Position numbers and translations under genes: made by a program. The notes under the pieces are model-generated. The model was not told the DNA's origin and searched no databases. It worked only from the letters and a program-made list of their open reading frames with translations. Positions 24,802-35,800 of a DNA stretch of 64,000 bases are shown here, piece after piece. The DNA lies in assembly GCF_003672135.1 (NCBI RefSeq), contig NC_039516.1:992001-1056000 (forward strand), written 5' to 3'. The stretch is from Ooceraea biroi (taxonomy: Eukaryota; Arthropoda; Insecta; Hymenoptera; Formicidae). How positions within the stretch are numbered: the stretch's first letter is position 1; each line of letters opens with the position of its first letter.

Positions 24802-26174
24802 CGAGAGAAGATTTCATGTTATATCAGGCATAAGTTAATCAATGCCACAATCTAATCCACATATAAATATTTTCTAAGTACATTCTAAGTTCCAGGTGCA
24901 TGTATCCTGATCACAATGTCCAAATTTGTTCCAAAGTTGATCGCACCAAGTACTAATCAGAATCCCACTTTTGTTTCAGTGTGATATTATACTTAATTTT
25001 ATGGGTATAAGATCAACCAAATTGTAATAGATCCTATTTAGAATTTTTAAAGTTGTTCCAAAATAAATATAGCATAAGTTTTCTATTTAAAATAGAAACA
25101 GTAATAATCCTGCATAAGCTTTAAATAAAAAATATTAAAAAAGTAAATAAATGAATCTTTTCCACGTTTTATTTTATATTATTGTTAAAAACAAATCGCT
25201 TGGATACATATTAATATACGTATATGAAATGTTTTAAGTTTTAAGTACTAATAATCGTTTTATTATATAATAAATCAAAACGTAAATATAAATATGTTAT
25301 AACTCAAAACAAAATGTTTATATATATTATATATAAAAGCCGATTTACATATAGAATGTCTTTCGACGCTGCCCGATGCCTAATCTCCATCCTCTGCAAT
25401 CCTCACATTCCTCCGGGCTCAAGTTTCTTTTGCTCATGGATTTATGTACAACCTGTTTTTACCCCAATCTGGCTCTTCCTTTTTTCCGTCGTTCTTTTGC
25501 TTGCCATTCTCGTGTTCAGTCTCATCACCGGCATCCGTTGTACATACATACGTGATCACACCATGTTACCAGTTTCCTTTTTATATCTTCCATAATTTCT
25601 TTTTATCCCATCTGATGCTCTATCATCTTATTCCTAATCTGGTATCTTCTAAATATACAATGTTCTTTGCAACAACCTTCTTATCGCATGCATCTTCACT
25701 CTTATCACTTTTGCCTTATTTCTCTCCGTTATCCTTCAAATTTCCGCTCCATATAAATAGAGTGCTTTTGATCAGCGCGCAGCCAATGAGAGAAAACTAG
25801 TCTTTTTCAGGCTAGTGCATTTTATGTTGGTACAAGTTGGCAGATGTTACTATTACCTCTAATGTTACTATATATTTACCATGATGATATCACTAGAGAT
25901 CCTAGAGGTTCTCTAGGCATCACTGTTGGTTGCCATTTGCAACTTTCGTACGGACACGGACTGACAGACTCCGCAATCGTCCGCATTTGCAGCTGATCGT
26001 CTATACTGCTTTGTCATGGGTAATAAAGAAGAGTACGTTTCAGTGGTTTGTGATTGATATTCAGTGGTTTAATCGCGGAAACACATTTTCGTCCACTCTG
26101 AGCTGAGCTTCTGACTCATTTTACTTGCGTAATATATTACATCTGTAAAAACAAGAGCGTACATATATGCAATT
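24802..26174. other. Intergenic: GPCR 3' flank, LINE fragment, 5' flank of the PB1 gene
   Basis: Apart from the retrotransposon fragment on the minus strand (25345-25700) and the probable 5' leader of the next gene from about 25900, no feature is supported. Confidence 0.5.
25345..25700 (-). mobile_element. Degenerate non-LTR retrotransposon ORF2, C-terminal end
   Basis: Minus-strand translation shows broken pieces of the tail found after the reverse transcriptase in many insect LINEs: an IRNKMIEHQMG segment (about 25606-25642), LVTWCDHV for the usual L-W-GHV motif, and a terminal GWRLGIGQRRKTF ending at TAA (25345-25347). The pieces lie in different frames with stops between, so the copy is dead. 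The plus-strand open frames here are its shadows. Confidence 0.7.
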
Positions 26175-29100
26175 ATGAAGCCGTTCGTTGAAGCAGACTA
26201 CTGTTTCTGTCGACTGAAGGAAACAGCACGCTGCGTAACAGGCAAAGAGTGCTCATATACTCCACGCTTGAAGAATTTCAATTTGGAGAAATTGCGTCTA
26301 GATTTGGTGAGTTGCATCTTCTTACATTTAATATTACGATTAGCTGTAAGCAGCAGGTCTTGCAACAGCAGTCTAAAATCGTGTCTTCTGCTTTTTCTTT
26401 TTTGCGCCGTAACAGCGTCAGTATGGCGCCGAAACGTAACATTTATGTTTTGCCTCGAGACCAAAGGATGATTGAATAAAACTTCCATATCGTGCTTGAA
26501 AAAAATCTATTTAGTACTGAAGAGTTTTTAAATATTAAATTTAAAAAATGATGTGTAATAAATTAACGTACTACGTCAGTTTTAACACAATATCTGTAAT
26601 AGTGTAAGAGGACTATAACAAATCATAATTATTGTATACACATTGTGCACTTTTAGCAATTTTAAAGGGCGGAACACAGAGTTTTGCATAACGCATAACA
26701 CATAAGCAAAAAAATCAATCAGAATCCTCCATTTTCATCCAAGGGATAAAACTGGAGGATTCTGATTGGTTTATTTATTTCCTTATGCATTATGTAACAT
26801 TTGGATTTAACTATTTCATTTCTTACAGTGGAAATATTTTGAGATTCCAAAGGATAGGCACATTTTTTATGTCGATGAAGACACTGACGTTATTCCTATT
26901 GAGTCAGAAGGCGAATTTCATGAAATGTTTAAGGTACTGTTGCATGTTATATGGAAATATAAATAAAACTTGTCAAGTATATATAGATGTGATAATGTGA
27001 TACATAGAAATAGTTATTGTTGAATTATTTTATATTACTAATTTATTGAGATTGTTATAAAAAATGCAGAAATTAAGAATAATGATTTTAAGAATAGTAA
27101 TCACTTAGAATTTGCTGCAATTATATTAAATCTATTATTATCTTTGAAATTAAAATACATAAGTCACTATTGTTTGCATTGTCCAAAGCTGAATAATTAC
27201 AGGAAAAATAGAACTTAAAGCCCATTTGATATTTCTAAACTCTTAATGTTCTTTCATTTCAGCTCGCGAAAGATAGCACAATAGAGAAACCAATTCACTT
27301 GATCGTGGGTCCTTACAACGGTCGTGTGTCCAAATTAAGGGAAGTGGATGATTCTAGCGATGATCAGAAAAGGGACATTGATAGCAGTTCATCGTGTCTA
27401 GAGTCAACTTCTAAACTCGGGCAGAGACGCTGGAAACCACTAAACCTAATGAAAAAATGGGATAGAAAGCGACATAAATCAAACGAGGAGCAGAAAGAAT
27501 TGAAGGACATGGAAGCTCCAAAAATGGATGCGTCGTTGTGCGGAATACATTCAGATATGCCTCCTCCATGGTTCACGAAATATATGGATTCGGTGAGTGT
27601 GGAACATAAGTATGCATTTTCTTAAAAGTTGCTTTTTCCACTGAAAGCTTTTTGGAAATTAAATTATTAAAGAATATTTAATACACAAACATTTTTAATT
27701 AAATACGATTAGCATAAAAGTGATGGATCGATTTTTTTCGTTCTACAGATGAAGGAAGAGATGATTTCTACAATCAGTCAGCGAGTGATTAATTGTGTAA
27801 TGGAAGCGTTGAATGATGATTTTTCTCCACCTCTCCCACCTAAGAAGTTAGAAGAAACGTTGAACGATGATTTTCCTCCACCTCTCCCACCTAGGAAGTT
27901 GCCAGCACATCTCTATCAATCGAAACCCCGATCAATCGTTTCCCCGAGACGATATTCTGATTACTGCAATTTGAGCGACATGAAGCGAGAAAGGAAGGTG
28001 ATGCATCAAGATGAGGAGCAGTCGAGTGATGAGAGTGATGATTCGATTGAGTGCGTGGATGAGCCACAAGATGCACCGGAGGATCTGCGAGTGAAGAAAG
28101 ATGTGCGATCGATAGTTAGACACGAAACGGTAAAAGAGATGACGGAAGTGCCAAACAAAACTTCCCGAGACCGTCCTGTGCACGCCCCATTTAAGAGATT
28201 CATTTATTACGAAGACCGGTCGCATCTTCCTTTCCCGAAGCGATTTTCCCGCTACTCCTTTGAGTCGCGGGACTTGAACGAGAAGAGTCAGGAGAAGATG
28301 AGATGTCGGGATGCGGAGCAATTGAGCGACGATGCTCGAACCAAGCGTATGGATGAGTCACAGAACGTAAACAGCGCGCGGAGCTCACGATCGCTGCAGG
28401 AGAGAATAGACCTTCTTCAGGATGCAATTTGCGACTTTGCAAACGCGAACGTGAAGGAGAAGAAGAAGAAAAAGAGGAATTTTCATCAACTGACCACTAA
28501 AAATATGGACACTGATACCTGTAAAGGACAACAGCTGTGCAGCAGAAAAACCGAATTTGCTTCACCGCCTTTACAAGCGAATCAAGCACCATACGACGAA
28601 CGACTTCACTTGGAGGCGCTGAAACTGCTCGAGAATGAGCTCCGTATGAGCTGCTCCGTTACCGGTCACCAAATGTTGGACGAGGATCGCCGCAACAAGA
28701 ACATCTGGAGTTACAACGACCTACACATTGACAGCAGTGTGTACGATTCATCAGAAGTGGATGATGATGCCTTCGAGATCATCCAGGTGTCTACGTCTAA
28801 AGACATGAATGAAACGCACCCTGAGGAATCCCTCACCGAGCAGCAGCAGCATCAACAACAGCATGATAGCAGTCGGGACTCGCCCAGTTTTGAGCTGCTG
28901 TCGGAGCTACCCTCACCGACTTCTACATGCATGAACGAGGACCTCTTGCTGAACAAGGAAACCGAAGAGAGACCTGAACCAGAGGAGAAGCCCGAGTCAA
29001 TGGAAAAACTCGAATCGAAGGAAAAAATCGAGCAGCAGTTTGAGAATCCGGATCCGAGGCTTGTGTACATGCTGAACACCAAAGGTAAAATCCGTCAGTA

Positions 29101-30178
29101 CTACTGTAAGAAAGATATTTCCCATCGTGCGACGAAAGCCGCGCCGGTAGTGGACGCTCAGTGCTCAGAATTACTGCACGATGGCACGACGAGCAGCTCA
29201 TACGGCGATGTGAAAAACTCGCACCCGAGCTACATGCCCGTGAGTCAGTGCAGGATGCCGCAGTCGCAGCGTAGTTGCCAGTCGCAGATAGACTTGATCG
29301 ATTTCACGCAGAGCTTCCATTCGCACACCACATCGGTCACAACTGACATAACCGACGCGATTGACATGGCCGAGGTCTACGTGGACGCCTGCGACAACGG
29401 GAGATGTGGTGAGCAGCAGGTGCCGACTGTGTCAAAGAACGTGCAAGAAATGACTGAGACGGCGACAGCAAGAATTGAAACAGACCCGACAGTGGCGAGT
29501 TCGAGAAACGAGTTAGAAGATGAGTGGATGAAGAAATTGAAGGAGAAGTATTACTGTGATGTAAATGGCGATTCGTCCCCCACGCCGGACGCTTCTGCAG
29601 CTGCTTCGCAACAGTTCTGTCGGGCGAACGGATTTTCTGATAAACCAATGTTCAACGGACGGTTGCAGGGAAGATGTATCGTCGAACCTGACGCTCTCGA
29701 CGCTGGTGAGCCTGTTCAAAGCCTTCCGCAAACGCTGGTCACCGCGGCTGCGACCGCTGCGCACGTCGGCACGTTTGCTTACGTCACTGCATGCGAGTTT
29801 TTTGACAGAGTGCGAACACACGCGGTATGATATCATATGATATTACTAATGATATTAAGAGTTACATTCTTGATTAATAAAGTTGACATTTAACGCATTG
29901 CCTGTGTAAATGAAATTATCTTGAAAAACAAAAACGATTATTTGTTCCAGAGGGAGAATGCTGAGCGCAGAGAACACAAGGTACGACAATAGAGAGCCGT
30001 CGAGCAACTCGTTTCAATGAATTAATAATTGTACTCTTTCATTTATAATTGATATATATATACATACATATATATCATATGCATAAGATTTCTTTGCAAA
30101 ATGCAGGTCCGTCAGATTACGGGTAAACATCCTATATTGGATCGGGACGTCGAATTCCCGAGCGCGAAATTATTTTAG
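26175..30178 (+). CDS. PB1-domain protein, NBR1/p62-like, with candidate LIR motif
   Basis: Exons: 26175-26306, 26829-26933, 27263-27592, 27749-29824, 29951-29980, 30107-30178; all introns are phase 0, 914 aa. Residues ~10-100 fit a PB1 domain: basic first strand (CRLKETARC) and an acidic OPCA loop (YVDEDTDVIPIESEGEFHEMFK), used for front-to-back binding to other PB1 proteins. PPPWFTKYMDSMKEEM... (~179-205) resembles the NBR1 segment after PB1. A duplicated LNDDFxPPLPPxKL motif (210-223, 227-240) suits SH3/EVH1-type partners. DDDAFEII (527-534) is a good LC3-interacting motif. The long remainder is low-complexity and acidic, with a Lys run (KEKKKKKR) and a Gln/His run. No ZZ finger, FW or UBA domain is seen, unlike NBR1 or p62. 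An autophagy-adaptor role is inference. If intron 4 is retained, the protein stops at 29828. Confidence 0.7.
26690..26795. repeat. Foldback MITE in intron 1 of the PB1 gene
   Basis: Arms 26715-26740 (CAATCAGAATCCTCCATTTT...) and 26744-26769 are reverse complements with two or three mismatches; pairing continues more weakly outward (CATAAGCAAA / TTTCCTTATG). It ends about 35 bp before exon 2. Confidence 0.7.
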
Positions 30179-32869
30179 CTTAAGCACGCTGAAATTTGAA
30201 TGTACGTCCGAATTTACAATCGGACTTTCGTAGTTTCACGCAGGGAATAAAATCGAATTTCGTACGCCTATAAGTGTTAATTGACTAAAGACGGTTACGA
30301 GAGACGTCAGATATCAGGATGTCTCATTGTTGACAGATGAAGTGTTAATCTGAAGACTGACTCAATAGCGCAATAAGTGTGAAAGGGATGGTGAGAACTC
30401 TGAGACATCCTGTATATACCTAAGTCATCTGTAATGTAAGTTTTTTTTAGTTACTCAACACATTCACCGCCGTGACAGACGAACATGCAATAAATGTTTT
30501 AAGACACATGTATAATTATGTACATTATTTTTATCTTTGGACATATTAATCTTGATAAATCTTAACGATGAATCTTAAAAATCCAATTGGCATAAACGGA
30601 AAGTCGGCTAAATTACGCGTGGCAGTGAATATGTTAATCGCACGCGATAGATACAATTACGAAATTATTTTGACAACGAACTAAGGTGTTTGTTGCGTAC
30701 CATATTCTATCTATCGTGTGAAACTAGAAGATATTATGATAATACTCATAAGCATGGAATTATATATCTCTAATGGTTTCCGTTATATCACAAAGTATCG
30801 AAAATTGAATTTAGCTGTTTAGATATAAGCCGGAATTTCGTTATATCAAATAGAAAAAAATGAAGAGAGAGAGACGGAGACGGAGGCGCAGAAAGAAACA
30901 GAAATGACGTAGCGACGGCATATAGATTGCGATGCATGCCAAATTTATGGGCTAAAATCAAGGGATCAGAAATAATCAGAAATTCTTTGATTCAATTACT
31001 TCTCTAAGAGATATCAGACGAGACATTTCTTTAAAACTTTAAATCTTTCGCGAATATCTCGATATATCTTGTAATAAATCTCGATATTTCGAGATATATA
31101 TATACGCATATATATGCATGTATCCATATCGCGATATATTCGAAGATCAGGGAAGATTCTTTATTGCAAACCTTCCTATGATTAATGTTAGAGATTAGAA
31201 GCAGGTTTACTATAGATGGGCGTCAATTGCGCTTGTTACGGCTGTGTTCTTCATGCAGTTACCGCGAAGAAATACTTATTACTCGAAGCTGGATGCCGTT
31301 GGTTTACGCAGACAATTTTGCGAGCGCGCCTAAGTAGGGTTGTGATTAAAAGTCTGCTAAGCGCACCGTTTTACATATCGGTGCAAGAAAGTTGCTCGTT
31401 GGCAACCTTCTTGATCGAGAGGACTTAACGGGTCTTCGGCGGTAAGAACGATACCGGGTACTTATTCGACTTACTGCACTCTCGAGATACTATTGCACAG
31501 CACGTATATTGTTATATTGTGCTAGAGCTTGTGGTAATTTAGCTGGATTTATAGAAATAAATGTTAGACATAAACGACTTATTTGAACATACCCAATTAC
31601 ACAATCTTGACTATACAATCTAAATGTATTTTTATATATTGATTTCATGTATATATATATGTATGTTAATCTTCTAATCCATTTTGCACAATTTAAATAA
31701 TAATGGTGTGATTTTGTTATTTTTTTCTTTTTCAAGCGCGAACAAACATTTTATACAGTTTTTCATCAAGTTTTCAATTCAAATCGATTAACTTGGAATA
31801 AAAATCCTTAACTCTTTTATTTCACTGCAGCTATATAGCGTTTCCCGACTACATATGTACATTATTTATTTATTTACATATTATTTACAGTATTTTTGTA
31901 TTTTATTTACTTATTTACATATTTCTGTCTAATTTTCAAAATATCAGAATGTTTTTAAATCACTTCTTTGTCAAATAAGATGTATAAAAACTTTGTGTAA
32001 CTATTAACTTGGAAATGGAAAGATTAATTATACATATGACGATTATTTTAACGGTTAGTAATTATCGTTTTACCTCCAGACAATGTTTTAGCATTTACTT
32101 CGTCACTTAAACATTTTTCAGTTCACTAATTAAATTTCTTGCTTTATACAATTTTATAAACATATCATTTATTTAATTTGTCAATTATTTATCTTTAAAT
32201 ATTCTACTTTCAACATTTGTGTAACACAACACAAATCATTTCATCGTTCATAAAACATTCGCACGTATATACAATTTTAAAAAGTTTTGTTGCGAATGAT
32301 ATTAACGATACTATTATGGACATTGCTTATACAGATACAAACAATGAAAGTTGAAAATATTTCTATTTTATTTTAATAAATAGAATTTAGTGTGGATACA
32401 ATACGAATATGGTACAGATAAGTATAAACAGACCTCATCTGTAAGGATATAAAAATTGTTAAAAGTTATATATACAATTCCTATAAAATTTTAAATATTT
32501 TTAAATGATATATATAGTATATCATATTTTTTTCTTTCTGTTTCTCATTCTGCAGACTCCCATTTTGTTGACAATTAAGATGTCAATTTGCGCACAAACA
32601 CATACACGCTTTGCTATACAGTAGAATATTATACCTTTGGCCTATCATAAATTTTTACAAAATCTCAAAGGAGAAAGATGAGTTTGTGCTTTAAGAGAAA
32701 ATTTCTTTTATCTCGTCACATTCGAAGTTAACGAGATGCTCGATAGAATCGAGCTGATGTTCGAGTGCACGAGTAATAATATTTTTCATGACGAAGTCTT
32801 TATGACGTGCCCTTATTTGAACAAGGGGACACATCATCTTGCTTTCTTCTCTCCTCTCTTCTCTCACTG
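30179..32869. other. Intergenic, between convergent PB1 and SLC15 genes
   Basis: AT-rich. It holds a short element with 12-bp inverted ends (30315-30412) and AT-dinucleotide tracts near 30054-30080 and 31090-31110. A 70-codon plus-strand open frame starts at 31216 in a locally GC-richer patch, with no recognisable motif. It probably also includes the 3' UTRs of both neighbours. Confidence 0.5.
30315..30412. mobile_element. Short element with CAGGATGTCTCA inverted ends
   Basis: CAGGATGTCTCA at 30315-30326 is matched exactly by its reverse complement at 30401-30412, with TAT directly outside each end. The 98-bp unit has no coding capacity and looks like a MITE. Confidence 0.55.
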
Positions 32870-35800
32870 TCACTTTTCATCCTCTTTGAAGGCTGAATTG
32901 ACCTTTCCATTTTTCTCCTCTAAAGGTATAGGCTTGTCACTGTCTTCTTCTTCCGGCATTTCCACGTATTTGTAGAATAGAGTCATCACGGCAAATATTG
33001 CTATAACTACGGCCATCAATCCAGCGTAGAGGAAAATTTCGAATACCTGTGGAATGAATAATAAATATCAGAGTATTCGAAAATATTTCAACCTATTCAT
33101 ATACTTCAACTTGACATTCTTTGATTAATCAGGCTGAAGTTGAAGCAATTATTAACTATGCCATTAGACGCACGTGAATCAGACTTGTCTGCTTACCTGT
33201 CGCTCGAAGAACTTGATTTCCGTCACGAGTACGACAATGAGATTACCGAAGGCCACACTGAGCAACCAACCAGCCGTTAGCAGAGACTTCATGCTCTCTG
33301 GCGCTTGGGTGAAGGCGAACTGTAGACCCGTTATCGAGAACATCACCTCGGCCATCGTGATGATGATGTACTGTGGCAGCATCCAGGCCATGTGCAACGT
33401 GTTGGGTGGTGTTACTGTTACCGTGTTACTAATCGGCCTACTCGGATCGCCTTTCTCTAAGTACACGTAGGAACCCACTATGCTGTACACTCCGCCAAGT
33501 TTAAGAGGTACATTCTTCTGTAGCAACTCTTTGTCCAGATAAATGTTGTAGTCGTCTGGCTTCTCGAGTTCTATCAGGGGGGAGGGCGAGAAGGTCAAGC
33601 TAGTGATGTTTATTGCTTTGACTTCGTCTTCGCCACGAAGAAATCTTAGCGTGGCATTCTTGTTTAATTCAGGTGCGAGATACATAAGACTGCGAACCAT
33701 CGGTTTGCCTTTCTCCGGTTTGTTCACCGTATCATTATAGTAGTGCGACAACCCTAAAGGCGTTATGACCCAAGACGTCGCGGTAGCTTCCACGGCCGTT
33801 ATATTACCTGATAAAGTACAGTATTTTTTTTCGTTATTTAAGTTAAGTATATTCTTGTTAATTTGTTAAGTATATCAAACACTTTGACGTTTCTTAGTTA
33901 TTTGTGAAATTTATGAGTTTTACCTGATGCACTAGCTGGAAATTTGTAGCCATTGAAGATACAATTTGTGTAAGTCGCTTCGTAAGGCAGCCTAATCGAT
34001 CCATTCGCCTTTATATCTAAATTCGACCACATACTTAGCGGTTCTACGTTGACTGCTCCGTATCCTTCCATTTCTAGATCTATGGAACAATTCATTGTAT
34101 TGAAAATCCGGAGTTGAACAGATCCTTTAGTTGGTAATTCCGGATATGTTTTCTGAAATTAAATATTAAAAGAAATTAAGTGTCAGGACTGTTGTGTCCA
34201 GTGAGCAAAATGTTGTATATTATATATTGCCAGATTGGCCAGATGACATTGAAAAAAATGAATCGTTTTAGTACCTCGAGCTCCAAATCGACGATGCCGG
34301 CCGAGACGAAGGCTAGACTGGCCAAGAGTCCACCAACAACGAGCTTTTTCAAGGGCGTGTTGATCAGATTTATTTTAGCGAAAGCTGGATAGATACATGT
34401 CTCGAAAATAGGTATGAAGATCATAATTAGCAGCGGATTCACAGCTTGTAGCTGATCAGGTAGTATCACGAGACTGCCAACTTCGCCATTCATCCGCGTT
34501 GCTTGAAGTGTCCATTGTGAACCCTGTTGGTCATAGAGCGCCCAAAACACTGGCAGTGGTACAAAAAGTAGCAGCACACGTAGCGTAGCCTTGATGTCTT
34601 CAATCAGTTTAGTGTCGTACACGTCATCGGCACGATCAAGCCAATGTTCGCGTTTCCCTCCTTTTCCTCTTATTTTATTGCCAATTGCATGCTAGGTTTT
34701 TTGAAACAAGATATAAGACAGTAAGTAAAGTATGGAAATATAATTCTAAAAATATTTTATTCAGAATTGAGATTAAAAGCATCGCGAATTCGAAGATGTA
34801 TAAATCGCAGAAATTGTATGATTGAGATTTGTTGGTTTCAAAGTTTATGAACGCGAGATAGAACTATAAATTGCTTTACCCTTTTTATGTTCAAGGCGCT
34901 TAAAAATATTCGAGACTTTAATAATGCAAGAACTTACGCAAACGCACTTGGTAACCGTGACGACAATGTTGCCTGTAGGTTTCACTATTTTATACATTGG
35001 TTTTCCTATGACGAATATCACTGAAAATAGAAATTCTCGTCAATAAGATTGCACTTGCTTGCTTGTGTGTATTTCCAATGATTCCATTTTCTAACATTTG
35101 TCTTTTTTTAATATTTATCTTATTTATTTTATTAATTGTATTTAATTATTTATCTCATCATTACCGATCGATACGATCATTAGAATGGCCGGCACCAGGA
35201 ATGCCACGAAGAAGCAATCGGTACCGTAGCACTGCGTGTCGCGTATCACCGGTGTAAGCACGGTGGAGATTAGAGAGCCCGTATTGATAGAGAAGTAAAA
35301 GATGGAGAAAAACGCTGCCAATTGTCGTTCCTGTTGAGGCAAGACGAACTGGTCGCCTCCGAAAGCTGACACGCAAGGTTTTATCCCGCCTGTACCAACC
35401 GCTATCAGAAATAAACCTAGCAAGGAAAATTCTCTGGAAAATTCAAGACCAAAATTATTTTATCACGATATTAGTGGCAATTAGGAAGTCATTAATATTA
35501 ACAGCACTTGGTATTTAATTTTAATTCTACTCCAAATACCTATATTTAAATATCTATGTTATCTTAGTATTTTTATACTGCGCCCTAACTTTTATTGCTT
35601 TGATATTATTATTATTTACAATATTTCATACTTTGCAGGCATTTTGAGCGGAGGTAGCGCGCTCAAAGATAAAACTAATTGACCAATCGCGTAAACGATG
35701 CTGACGTAAAAGATGGTGCGAAATTTCCCGAGCCACGAATCAGACAAGATCGCACCAAACAGCGGGAAGAAGTAGACGAGGCACGTGAACACGTGGTAGA

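Noticed and set aside
25314..25800. Two overlapping plus-strand frames (hydrophobic, Ser/Phe/Leu rich)
   Set aside because: They are antisense to a degenerate LINE tail; the coding signal is on the minus strand.
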